NCBI RefSeq assembly: GCF_010550695.1
Contig: NZ_JAAGOB010000018.1
Location: 34,195-98,194 of the forward strand
Length of the DNA stretch: 64,000 nt
Reading direction: 5' to 3'
Origin: Phytoactinopolyspora alkaliphila
GTDB taxonomy: Bacteria > Actinomycetota > Actinomycetes > Jiangellales > Jiangellaceae
Both the position numbers and the translations under genes were made by a program. Below are positions 8,829-16,024 of the stretch, piece after piece (position 1 is the stretch's first letter; every line of letters starts with the position of its first letter). The notes beneath the pieces were generated by a model. That model was not told the DNA's origin. It was given only the letters and a program-made list of their open reading frames with translations, and searched no databases.

Positions 8829-9404
8829 ATGGCGCACAATCCCGAACGGCGGACGGCCCTGGTCGACGCGGCGATCGAGGTCCTCGCCCGGCAGGGCGCT
8901 CGCGGCCTGACCTTCCGCGCCGTGGATGCCGAGGCCGGGGTACCCAAGGGGACAGCGTCGAACTACTTCACCAGCCGTGACGATCTGATCGGCCAAGTGG
9001 CCCGTCACATCCACGTCCGGCTCGGCCCGGATGCCCAGGAGCTCGAAGCGGCCGAGAACGCACCTCGCACCCGGGACGCACTCCCCGCGGTGCTGACCGC
9101 CCTCTATCAGCGCGTCACCCGGGAACGCACGGGCTATCTGGCGCTTCTGGAGCTTCGACTCGAAGCCACCCGCCGCCCAGAAGTGCGGGAGATCCTCACC
9201 GAGGCGATCCGCGCCAACCTGCAGCGCGACATCGACTACCACCTCGCCTCCGGCCGCCCCGGGGATGACACCACAGTCGTGGTCCTCTACCTCTCGTTGA
9301 GCTGGCTCATCGTCGAGGACCTGACCCTGCCCGGCGTGCTGGCCGACTACCCTCCCGAGCACATGGTGAAGGTTCTCACCGGCCTGCTCGTCCCGCCGGA
9401 CTGA
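8829..9404 (+). CDS. TetR family transcriptional regulator
   Basis: This 191-residue protein has an N-terminal TetR helix-turn-helix at about residues 8-55, where LTFRAVDAEAGVPKGTASNYFTSRDDL is the recognition region, and a helical ligand-binding C-terminal domain resembling TetR_C groups. The ATG at 8829 has GGAGG at 8820-8824 four bases upstream. It is transcribed away from the dihydrofolate-reductase-like gene, and the shared intergenic region contains a strong palindrome, so it most likely represses both itself and that reductase. The ligand is unknown. The M42 peptidase gene follows on the same strand after 75 bases and could be read through from this promoter, although that would be an unusual partner. 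Confidence 0.88.
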   Translation: MAHNPERRTALVDAAIEVLARQGARGLTFRAVDAEAGVPKGTASNYFTSRDDLIGQVARHIHVRLGPDAQELEAAENAPRTRDALPAVLTALYQRVTRERTGYLALLELRLEATRRPEVREILTEAIRANLQRDIDYHLASGRPGDDTTVVVLYLSLSWLIVEDLTLPGVLADYPPEHMVKVLTGLLVPPD

Positions 9405-9479
9405 GCCCCCGGCATGCACTCAATCGCGCCGTCTGACCTGGTGCGTAAGTGCACGGGCACGCATGCGAAGCTATGCCAC

Positions 9480-10643
9480 ATGGACCACCTCGAGATCGAT
9501 ATCGACTACATGCGCAACGTGCTCCTCGAACTGTTGCGCACGCCCAGCCCCTCCGGCCGCACGGACGCCGTCATGCAGATCATCGGCGACCGTCTCGCGG
9601 AACTTGGGCTGCCCATCGAGATCACCCGCCGCGGGGTTCTTCGGGTCACCCTGCCGGGCGAATCCCACGACGCCAGCCGCGCCGTGGTGGTCCACGCCGA
9701 CACGATCGGGTGCATGGTCAAGAGGCTGAAGGAGAACGGGCGCCTGGAGGTGGTGCCCATCGGCACGCACAGCGCACGCTTCGCCGAGGGTGCTCAGGTC
9801 ACCGTCTTCGTGGACGATCTCACCCAGATCTACACCGGAACCGTGCTGCCCCTCATGTCCAGCGGCCACAACTTCGGCGAAGCCGTCGACACCCAGGGAG
9901 TGGGCTGGCACCAGGTCGAGATCCGCATCGACGAGGATGTGGCCACCCGCGAGGACCTGATCGAGCTGGGCCTGCGCGTAGGTGACTTCGTCGCTCTCGA
10001 CGCCGCGCCGCAGATCACTCCGAACGGCTACGTCAAGTCACGCCACCTGGACGACAAAGCCGGCGTCGCCGCCTGTCTTGCTGCCGTCAAAGCGCTCGTC
10101 GAGCACGGCGCGGTGCTCCCGGTCACCGCCTACCTGCTCGTGACCATCGGCGAGGAGGTCGGCATGGGGGCCACTCACGGCCTCGACGACCGGGTGGCCG
10201 AGCTGGTGGCGGTCGACAACGCCGTGGTCAGTCCTGGCCAGGAGTCCCGTGAAGACACGGTGAACATCGCGATGCTGGACTCCACCGGCCCGTTCGACTA
10301 TCACCTCACCCGCCGGCTCATCCGGCTCTGCCAGGAACACGATCTCCCCCACCGCCGCGATGTCTACCGCTTCTACCGGTCCGACGCCGCTCCCGCGATC
10401 GAGTCCGGCATGGAGGCGCGTACTGCCTTGATCGGCTTCGGCGTGGAATCGAGTCACGGTCATGAGCGCACACACCTGGACGGTGTACGACGAGTGGCCG
10501 AACTGCTCACCATCTACCTGTCCAGCCCACTGACGTTCACGGACTGGGACGAAGACCCCACCGGCAAGCTGGAGGACTTCCCGAGCCACAGCGTGCAGCC
10601 GGCGGAGCCCGAGCCGGAGGCGACTCCTGGGCGACACGGCTGA
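9480..10643 (+). CDS. M42 family peptidase of the NAGGN osmoprotectant system
   Basis: This 387-residue dinuclear metallopeptidase of family M42 carries SRHLDDKAGVAA with a metal-bridging Asp, the catalytic TIGEEVGMGA, and VVHADTIG near residue 75. Details such as MDHLEIDIDYMRNVLLELL at the start, RFAEGAQVTVFVDD and the ending ESSHGHERTHLDGV match the subgroup found with the NAGGN amidotransferase and synthetase in many bacteria. Its exact role is unproven; turnover of the dipeptide or a precursor is the usual proposal. In this genome the partner genes lie about 6.7 kb upstream (1-2827), with unrelated genes between. The frame extends back to 9414, but the ATG at 9480 matches the family's normal N-terminus. 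The C-terminal 40 residues, rich in Pro and Glu, are an extension. Confidence 0.85.
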   Translation: MDHLEIDIDYMRNVLLELLRTPSPSGRTDAVMQIIGDRLAELGLPIEITRRGVLRVTLPGESHDASRAVVVHADTIGCMVKRLKENGRLEVVPIGTHSARFAEGAQVTVFVDDLTQIYTGTVLPLMSSGHNFGEAVDTQGVGWHQVEIRIDEDVATREDLIELGLRVGDFVALDAAPQITPNGYVKSRHLDDKAGVAACLAAVKALVEHGAVLPVTAYLLVTIGEEVGMGATHGLDDRVAELVAVDNAVVSPGQESREDTVNIAMLDSTGPFDYHLTRRLIRLCQEHDLPHRRDVYRFYRSDAAPAIESGMEARTALIGFGVESSHGHERTHLDGVRRVAELLTIYLSSPLTFTDWDEDPTGKLEDFPSHSVQPAEPEPEATPGRHG

Positions 10644-10701
10644 GCGCGGCAGACCGAAGGAGGAGCGCGGCCTCGCGCGGCGCCGGATGAGCGCGGGCGG
10701 C

Positions 10702-10863
10702 GGCTCAGTCGGCCCAGGAGGCTCAGTCGGCCCAGGGGCCGGCTCAGTCGGCCCAGGGGCCGGCTCAGTCGGCCCAGGGGCCGGCTCAGTCGGCCCAGGA
10801 GGCTCAGTCTCAGTCGGCCCAGGGGCCAGCTCTGTCGGCCCCCGTGGCTCAGTCGGCCTGGCC
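10702..10863. repeat. Tandem 18-27 bp units overlapping the 3' end of the acyltransferase gene
   Basis: Eight abutting units share GGCTCAGTCGGCC with or without a CAGGGGCC tail: 10702-10719, 10720-10740, 10741-10761, 10762-10782, 10783-10800, 10801-10827, 10828-10845 (degenerate) and 10846-10863. The last unit is the 3' end of the acyltransferase gene, including its stop codon (10849-10851) and final residues QAD. The array therefore looks like repeated duplication of the end of that gene outward past its stop. All unit lengths (18, 21 or 27) are multiples of three, and in the gene's frame most units repeat the TGA stop. There are no spacers, so it is not a CRISPR array. Confidence 0.9.
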
Positions 10864-11562
10864 GGCCTTCTTCTCCCTCTGCTCGGAAGCGAGCTTCGCT
10901 TTCACGCTCGCCGCGTACTGGTCCACGTACTCCTGGCCGGACAGCTCCATCAACGCGTACATGACTTCGTCGGTGACGGAGCGCAGCACGTAACGGTCTC
11001 GTTCCATGCCCTCGTACCGGCTGAAGTCCAGCGGCTCGCCGAACCGCACGCCGGGCCGCATCCGCTTCGGGATCAGCCGGCCGGCGGGCTGCATCTCGGC
11101 GGTACCGATCATCACGACCGGGATGACCGGCACCTTCGCCTCGAGCGCCATCCTGGCCACGCCGGTCTTGCCCCGGTACAAGCGGCCGTCGGGCGAACGC
11201 GTGCCCTCCGGGTAGATGCCGAGCAGGTTGCCGTCGCTGAGTACTTGCAGGGCGGTGCGCACTGCCGGCTCGCTGGCATGGCCACCAGAGCGGTCGACGG
11301 GGACGTTTCCGGTGCCGCCGAAGAAGGCGCGCTTGAACATGCCCTTCAGGCCCGGCTGGGTGAAGTAGTCGCTCTTGGCGAGAAACGTCACCTTGCGTTC
11401 CAGCACGAGCGGCATGAAGAACGAGTCGACGACTGTGAGGTGGTTGCCCGCGAGGATCGCGGGACCCGTCTTGGGCACGTGCTCGGTTCCCTCGGCCCAC
11501 GGCCGGTAGTACACCCGGAGCAGCGGACCCAGGAAGACCTTCTTGAGCAGCCAGTAGAGCAC
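10849..11562 (-). CDS. 1-acyl-sn-glycerol-3-phosphate acyltransferase family protein (PlsC-like)
   Basis: This 237-residue acyltransferase has the catalytic HX4D box at His41-Asp46 (NHLTVVD) and the substrate-binding PEGTRS at about residues 118-123. It is expected to transfer acyl groups to lysophosphatidic acid or a related lipid at the inner face of the membrane; the N-terminus (WLLKKVFLGPLLRVYY) is amphipathic and probably membrane-associated. The GTG at 11562 fits the family's usual N-terminus, with only a weak ribosome-binding site. The gene's last codons form one unit of the tandem repeat at 10702-10863, so the C-terminus (EKKAGQAD) may be shaped by repeat expansion. The exact lipid substrate is not determined; several PlsC paralogues are normal in actinobacteria. 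Confidence 0.85.
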   Translation of the reverse strand: MLYWLLKKVFLGPLLRVYYRPWAEGTEHVPKTGPAILAGNHLTVVDSFFMPLVLERKVTFLAKSDYFTQPGLKGMFKRAFFGGTGNVPVDRSGGHASEPAVRTALQVLSDGNLLGIYPEGTRSPDGRLYRGKTGVARMALEAKVPVIPVVMIGTAEMQPAGRLIPKRMRPGVRFGEPLDFSRYEGMERDRYVLRSVTDEVMYALMELSGQEYVDQYAASVKAKLASEQREKKAGQAD

Positions 11563-11716
11563 GTCCGAACCCTACAACGACGACCGCCGGACGCGCGCGG
11601 GCGCAGCGGCTCGCCAGCATGATCAACAGCAATGTTCCACGTCAGCCGGTCAGTCCGGCCAGAGTGCTCACCCGCCGGGGTTCGCCGCGAGCATTCGTGC
11701 CACCGATCGTGGGATC

Positions 11717-12502
11717 ATGGGCACCATGCACCCCGCGACCCGGCCGTTCCACCACCAAGGCGGCCGCGTCGGCGTCCTGCTGTGTCACGGCCTCACCGGA
11801 TCGCCCGCATCGATGCGCCCGTGGGCCGACCGACTGGCTGCCGAGGGCTATACCGTTGATCTCCCGCTGCTGCCCGGCCACGGACGCAGCTGGCAAGCGA
11901 TGAACCTGACGCGCTGGCCGGACTGGTATCACCGCGTCGAACGTTCGCTGCTCCATCTGGCCGACCGTTGCGACGAGGTCGTCGTCGCCGGCCTGTCGAT
12001 GGGCGGATGCCTGGCGCTGCGTCTCGCACAGGAGCACGGCACGGCGGTCCGTGGACTGGTTCTGGTCAATCCGGCCGTCGCCAGCGCTGATCGCCGGCTC
12101 CTCGCCCTCCCGGTGCTGCGGCACCTGTCGCCCTCCGTCGCCGGGCTGGCGAACGACATCGCCCAGCCTGGACAGGACGAGCACGCGTACAGTCGCACTC
12201 CCCTGCACGCCTTGCACTCCTTCACGCGACTCTGGAAGATTGTGCGCGCGGACATGCCCCGGGTCCATCAGCCGTTGCTGCTCATGCGAAGCGCCCAGGA
12301 CCACGTCGTGGACGGCAGCGGTGCGCCGGTCATCCTTTCCGGCGTATCCTCGTCAGACGTCACCGAAGTGGTGCTCAACCGCAGCTATCACGTCGCCACC
12401 CTGGACTACGACGCCGAGACGATCTTCACGACGGCCGGCGCGTTCATCGAGCGGATCACGGCGCGCACCTCGGTCGGTCTGACGGCGGGGGGCAGCGGAT
12501 GA
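11717..12502 (+). CDS. Alpha/beta hydrolase, carboxylesterase/monoacylglycerol lipase-like
   Basis: This 261-residue serine hydrolase is of the Est30/monoacylglycerol-lipase type. HGLTGSP at about residues 24-30 forms the oxyanion region, the nucleophile Ser94 is in GLSMGG, a charge-relay Asp is probably in RSAQDHVVD, and a His is in SYHVATLD. No signal peptide is seen, so it is cytoplasmic and probably hydrolyses short acyl esters or glycerides. It is divergent from the PlsC-like gene, which gives a loose lipid context. Two ATG codons (11717 and 11726) are possible starts. A small membrane-protein gene follows after 61 bases on the same strand. Confidence 0.82.
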   Translation: MGTMHPATRPFHHQGGRVGVLLCHGLTGSPASMRPWADRLAAEGYTVDLPLLPGHGRSWQAMNLTRWPDWYHRVERSLLHLADRCDEVVVAGLSMGGCLALRLAQEHGTAVRGLVLVNPAVASADRRLLALPVLRHLSPSVAGLANDIAQPGQDEHAYSRTPLHALHSFTRLWKIVRADMPRVHQPLLLMRSAQDHVVDGSGAPVILSGVSSSDVTEVVLNRSYHVATLDYDAETIFTTAGAFIERITARTSVGLTAGGSG

Positions 12503-12563
12503 CCGGCCGCCGCCCGGAAGGGCAAGGACACACCCGGGTGCCAAGAGGAGGTGTCGGTCACCG

Positions 12564-13073
12564 ATGAACGCGGGCCGCGACGACGACAAGACCTGGGCCG
12601 AACTGGTCGACGCGTTCAACGCCGAACCGGCGCCGGACGATCCACCGCGCAGCTGGCCGGCGATCGAGGACGTCGAGCCGGACGATCGGGCGCCCTACGG
12701 AGAATTCACCGATCCCTATCACACCGCGTCCTACCTACCGGGCGAATCCGCCGCCGGAGCCCTCGCCGGAGCGCCCCAGCCGGCCTCCGCCGAGTCCGAG
12801 CTGGGCGCCGGTCAGGACGGATTCGCCGAGGACGACCACTTCGTGCCCCCCGTTCCTCCGCCCATCCCCCGCGGTGACCGGGTCACTCGCTGGGCGTGGA
12901 CCGGAATGGCCGCCGCGCCGTCGGTCCTCTTGCTGTCCACCATCACCCGATGGTCTCCGCCCGACGGTCTGATGATGGTGCTGATCGGAGGGTTCATCGC
13001 CGGTTTCGGCACGCTGGTCTCGCGGATGCGCGGGCGCAACCCGCACGACCCCGACAACGGCGCCATCGTCTGA
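12564..13073 (+). CDS. Hypothetical membrane protein with acidic, Pro/Ala-rich N-terminal half
   Basis: This is a 169-residue protein of unknown function. Residues 1-105 are hydrophilic, acidic and proline/alanine-rich and likely disordered, ending in VPPVPPPIPRGD. Two hydrophobic segments follow (about 108-127 and 134-152), with a short basic tail, which suggests a two-pass membrane protein with a cytoplasmic N-terminal region. The ATG at 12564 has GAGGAGGTG upstream. Codon use is normal for the neighbourhood, and proteins of this form are widespread in actinobacteria next to this esterase/glucokinase region. No domain was recognised. Confidence 0.7.
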   Translation: MNAGRDDDKTWAELVDAFNAEPAPDDPPRSWPAIEDVEPDDRAPYGEFTDPYHTASYLPGESAAGALAGAPQPASAESELGAGQDGFAEDDHFVPPVPPPIPRGDRVTRWAWTGMAAAPSVLLLSTITRWSPPDGLMMVLIGGFIAGFGTLVSRMRGRNPHDPDNGAIV

Positions 13074-13089
13074 CCGCCCGGCACCGCCC

Positions 13090-13809
13090 TCAGCTCGGAA
13101 GCACGAGGTCCACGACCACCGGCCGATGATCGCTCGCCGCTTGAACCAGCGATGAGTCGAGCACCTGGTAGGACGTCACCTCGGCCGGCCCACGCACGAA
13201 GACACCGTCGATGCGGTGCCGCGGCCGGGCCGAAGAGAACGTCGGCGTCGGGTCGCCTGCGCCGGCGTCCCGGTACTGCGCCGCGAGCCGGGACCAGGTA
13301 GGCGCACGGTCGCCCTCGTTGATGTCACCGGCGACGACGGCGACCGGGACCGGCGCTCCGGTCATGGCGTCAGCCGCGAGGCCAGGCGGGCGGATCAGGC
13401 GGTTCATCAATCCGGTGATATCGGTGAGGTGCCGCGCCCGCTCGGCCGGATCCAGGCCGAGGTGCACCGACGCCACACCGAAATGAGCCGGTCCCTTCGC
13501 GAGCGAAGCGAGGACCACGCCACGGCGGGTGAGCCCGGGCGTGCGGCGCAGCCGGTGTTCCTGCACGTCCCGGATGTCCACTCGGATGGCGGTGAACAGC
13601 GCCGTTCCACCGGACGTCCCGCCGCCACCGGCGTACAGCAGATGGGAACGCCGCGCCAACGCCGCACACCGCCCCCGCCAGGCCAGCCGCTTCGGCGCTT
13701 CTTGCAGGCAGACGACATCCGGATCGAGATCGCGCAGGATCTGAGCCACCGCGCCGGCGTCGTCGCGCAGGCTCCGCACGTTGTAGGTCACCAAACGCAG
13801 TTGAGTCAC
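13090..13809 (-). CDS. Endonuclease/exonuclease/phosphatase family protein
   Basis: This 239-residue protein of the EEP superfamily (DNase I/exonuclease III/sphingomyelinase fold) has the N-terminal VTYNVRSL, the metal-binding CLQEAP, a central SVHLGLDPAERARHL, GDINEGDRAPTW, and the final SDHRPVVVDL with the catalytic His. It should be a Mg-dependent phosphoesterase; nucleic acid or a phosphorylated small molecule are both possible. No signal peptide is seen. The GTG at 13809 begins directly at the conserved strand; the frame stays open further upstream but overlaps the ROK kinase gene. It lies 16 bases after that kinase and is probably the last gene of the unit SRPBCC-ROK-EEP. Confidence 0.82.
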   Translation of the reverse strand: MTQLRLVTYNVRSLRDDAGAVAQILRDLDPDVVCLQEAPKRLAWRGRCAALARRSHLLYAGGGGTSGGTALFTAIRVDIRDVQEHRLRRTPGLTRRGVVLASLAKGPAHFGVASVHLGLDPAERARHLTDITGLMNRLIRPPGLAADAMTGAPVPVAVVAGDINEGDRAPTWSRLAAQYRDAGAGDPTPTFSSARPRHRIDGVFVRGPAEVTSYQVLDSSLVQAASDHRPVVVDLVLPS

Positions 13810-13825
13810 GAGCTCGCCCGACCTC

Positions 13826-14776
13826 TCATGTCCGGGCGAGGTCGGCGGCGCCGACGATGCCGGCGTCGTTGCCGAGGGTGGCCAGCCGGACCGTCGCGTG
13901 CGGGCGGTGCGTTCCGCCCGTGATGCTGCGCCGCATGGCGTCCTCCGCGGGATCCAGCAGCAATGGGCCGGCATCGGCCACACCACCACCGATCACGAAC
14001 ACCGCCGGGTCGAATACCGAAACGAGCGAGCCCATGGCGGCGCCGAGCCATCCACCGAGCTCCGCCATCAGGTGAACGGCCAGAGGGTCACCTTTCTGGG
14101 CGGCCTCGGTGACCATCGGGCCCGTAATGCCCTCGGCCCGTCCACCAGCCATGTCCAGAAGCATCGCCGGAGAACCGGGGAAAGCTGCTGACCCGCTGGC
14201 GGCCGCGCGGGCGTTGCGGACCAGCGCGCTGCCACTCGCGTATGCCTCCAGGCAACCCCGCAGCCCGCAGCCGCAGTACTGCCCGTCCGGCACGATACGC
14301 AGGTGACCCAGTTCGCCGGCGATCCCGTTGGCGCCGCGATACATCGCGCCGTCCAGGACGACGGCACCGCCCACTCCAGTGCCGATGGTCAGCAAGACCA
14401 TGTCGTTGACGTCCTCGGCGGCACCGAAGCGGAACTCCGCCCAGGCCGCCGCGTTGGCATCGTTCTCGACGACCACGGGAAGCCCGGTGGCGGCGGCCAC
14501 CTGGTCCCGCAGCGGCAGATCACGCCAGGCGAGGTTCGGGGCGAACATCACCCGTGAGCGCCCGGCGTCGATGAATCCGGCCGAGCCCACGCCCACGATC
14601 TCGACGTCGTGTTCAGCCGCGAGTTCACGGGTGACGCTCACGATGGCCTCGACGATGGCCGGCGCGTCCTTCGATGGGGTGTCCCGCCGGGTGCGGGCGA
14701 TGATCGCGCCCTTCTCGTCTACGACCCCGGCAGCGATCTTTGTGCCGCCGACGTCGACACCGACGCTGAGGCTCAC
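13826..14776 (-). CDS. ROK family glucokinase
   Basis: This 316-residue sugar kinase of the ROK family has the ATP-binding VGVDVGGTKIAAGVVD at the N-terminus, ENDANAAAWAE around the catalytic Asp, GTGVGGAVVLDG, the ROK signature GELGHLRI, and the zinc-binding CGCGLRGCLEAY. It matches the main actinobacterial glucokinase (GlkA type), which phosphorylates glucose in the cytoplasm and, in Streptomyces, has a role in carbon repression. The ATG at 14776 overlaps the stop of the upstream SRPBCC gene by ATGA. A different hexose or N-acetylmannosamine cannot be excluded from sequence alone, but the close GlkA resemblance and conserved context favour glucose. Confidence 0.88.
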   Translation of the reverse strand: MSLSVGVDVGGTKIAAGVVDEKGAIIARTRRDTPSKDAPAIVEAIVSVTRELAAEHDVEIVGVGSAGFIDAGRSRVMFAPNLAWRDLPLRDQVAAATGLPVVVENDANAAAWAEFRFGAAEDVNDMVLLTIGTGVGGAVVLDGAMYRGANGIAGELGHLRIVPDGQYCGCGLRGCLEAYASGSALVRNARAAASGSAAFPGSPAMLLDMAGGRAEGITGPMVTEAAQKGDPLAVHLMAELGGWLGAAMGSLVSVFDPAVFVIGGGVADAGPLLLDPAEDAMRRSITGGTHRPHATVRLATLGNDAGIVGAADLART

Positions 14777-15219
14777 GGCTCGGTCCTGCTCTCCACCCGT
14801 TTCTTCAACTCCTTCAGTGCGGTGTCGATGATCACTTTCTCCGCCTTGCGCTTCATCAGCCCGAGCAGAGGTATCGATACGTCGACGGTCAGCTGGTACG
14901 TGACCTCGGTCTGCTCACCGGCGGCAGCGAGCCGGTAGGAACCCTCGAGCGCCTTGATCAGGCCGCCCTCCACCAGGCTCCACCGGACCTCGTCGTCGCC
15001 GTCCCACTCGTACGAAAGCGTGTAGGTGTCCTTGATCGGACCCGCGTCCAGGATGAACCTCGCCTCGGCCGGGCGGCCGTCGTCCTCGTTGACGGAGAGC
15101 ACGTCGACCTGCCGGACGGATGCCGTCCACTCCGGATACGACTCGAGATCGGCGATCACAGCCATCACGTCGGCAGCGGGTGCAGCGACGACGATGCTCG
15201 AGGTGGTCTGCGAAGACAT
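14773..15219 (-). CDS. SRPBCC family protein (polyketide cyclase/dehydrase-like)
   Basis: This 148-residue START/Bet v1-like protein begins SSIVVAAPAADVMAVIADLESYPEW, the usual SRPBCC opening, and ends with a helix rich in Lys. Proteins of this kind bind hydrophobic ligands, but the function of this actinobacterial group next to glucokinase is unknown. It overlaps the glucokinase gene by ATGA and is the first gene of a three-gene unit. The ATG at 15219 is chosen over the longer frame because the upstream codons run into the repeat cluster 15233-15492. The ribosome-binding site is weak. Its promoter region is therefore made almost entirely of repeat DNA. Confidence 0.8.
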   Translation of the reverse strand: MSSQTTSSIVVAAPAADVMAVIADLESYPEWTASVRQVDVLSVNEDDGRPAEARFILDAGPIKDTYTLSYEWDGDDEVRWSLVEGGLIKALEGSYRLAAAGEQTEVTYQLTVDVSIPLLGLMKRKAEKVIIDTALKELKKRVESRTEP

Positions 15220-15232
15220 GAGCCCAACCCTA

Positions 15233-15387
15233 GTGGGTTGTGCGCAAGTCCGGCGACGACGGTGGGTGCCCGTGCGTTCTGCGGGCACCCACCCGAGGAG
15301 CCGGAGCCGACCCCTTGTGCACAACCCACCATCCGAACCAGCCCGTGGGTTGTGCGCAAGTCCGGCGACGACGGTGGGTGCCCGTGC
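15233..15387. repeat. 43-bp direct repeats with an inverted partner
   Basis: An exact 43-base segment starting GTGGGTTGTGCGCAAGTCC and ending GGTGGGTGCCCGTGC occurs at 15233-15275 and again at 15345-15387. Between them, about 15281-15330 holds an imperfect inverted copy (GCGGGCACCCACCC and TTGTGCACAACCCAC), so the first copy and this segment form a long hairpin. The cluster lies directly upstream of the SRPBCC gene starting at 15219 and abuts the palindrome at 15393-15492. No further copies were noticed in the window. Confidence 0.88.
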
Positions 15388-15392
15388 CTCTC

Positions 15393-15492
15393 CCTTCCGA
15401 ATGATCATGTAAACCATGCGTTCTCGTGCTTCACCATGCCTGCAGCCCTGGTATCGCACGAGAAAACATGGTTTACATGATCATTCGGAAGG
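15393..15492. repeat. Imperfect 100-bp palindrome, family 1 copy B
   Basis: Two 50-base arms centred on CTGCAG (15440-15445) start CCTTCCGAATGATCATG and match at 43 of 50 positions. The inner part is the same element as 8045-8132, extended by six matching bases on each side. The right arm is closer to the perfect copy (AAAACATGGTTTACATGATCA), while the left arm carries substitutions near ATGCGTTCTC and CACCATGCC. The TGA stop of the gene on the minus strand (15481-15483) lies inside the right arm, just as the permease stop lies inside copy A. Confidence 0.92.
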
Positions 15493-15954
15493 CGGTGGGG
15501 CCTTCTGCGGCGCGAGGCGTTCACGGCGGGCCAGAGAACCACGCTCGCGCCCGGCGTCTCCCGGCCGGGGCGTGCCGACGGCGCGGCCGGCTTCGAGGGC
15601 GTCTTTCAGGGCGTGGAGCCGCGACTTGTAAGCCGTCACGTACGACGCGGTGAGCCGCCCCGGATCGATACGCCGCCGGCCCAGCGGACCGCCCGGACGC
15701 GCCGGCTCGGCGCGCAGCATCCAGTGGACCCGTACGCCGTCGCCCCACGGCTGCAGCCAGATCTCGGCGGTTCCCACCAGCTCTCCGTCGACCGACCAGC
15801 GCACGCCTTCGTCGCCCCGGTCTTCGGTCACGGCGATACGCAGCCGCGGCCACCACCCTTGCCACAGGGCCGGATCGCGGAAGCGCGCAGCCACCTCCGA
15901 CGGCTCCGCCACCACGAAGCTCTCGTCCATCACATCGACGGCGGGACGGTTCAC
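15481..15954 (-). CDS. SRPBCC family protein (second, paralogous)
   Basis: This protein of about 157 residues has an SRPBCC-like core (MDESFVVAEPSEVAARFRDPALWQGWWPRLRIAV, then WLQPWGDGVRVHWMLRAEP) and a basic C-terminal tail. It probably binds a hydrophobic ligand or lipid; the function is unknown. The GTG at 15954 is the preferred start; an ATG at 15993 would add 13 residues of poor quality. It is divergent from a sensor kinase gene starting at 16025. The stop codon and last codons (PPPSE) come from the palindromic repeat at 15393-15492, so insertion of that element may have replaced the original 3' end. Distance and repeats separate it from the downstream SRPBCC gene, so it is probably transcribed alone. 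Confidence 0.7.
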   Translation of the reverse strand: MNRPAVDVMDESFVVAEPSEVAARFRDPALWQGWWPRLRIAVTEDRGDEGVRWSVDGELVGTAEIWLQPWGDGVRVHWMLRAEPARPGGPLGRRRIDPGRLTASYVTAYKSRLHALKDALEAGRAVGTPRPGDAGRERGSLARRERLAPQKAPPPSE

Positions 15955-16024
15955 GGCGGCAAGACTAACGCCGCGCTCGTTTCGGCACGCCATTTCCGAT
16001 CAACATGGGGCACACTTATCCGTT

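Noticed and set aside
10702..10863. Possible CRISPR array
   Set aside because: Units abut without spacers, vary from 18 to 27 bases and overlap a gene; no cas genes are present.
10687..11622. Plus-strand frame of 311 codons with GSVGPGAG repeats
   Set aside because: It is antisense to the acyltransferase gene, and its repeats only reflect the DNA repeat after that gene; the conserved HX4D and PEGTR motifs are on the minus strand.
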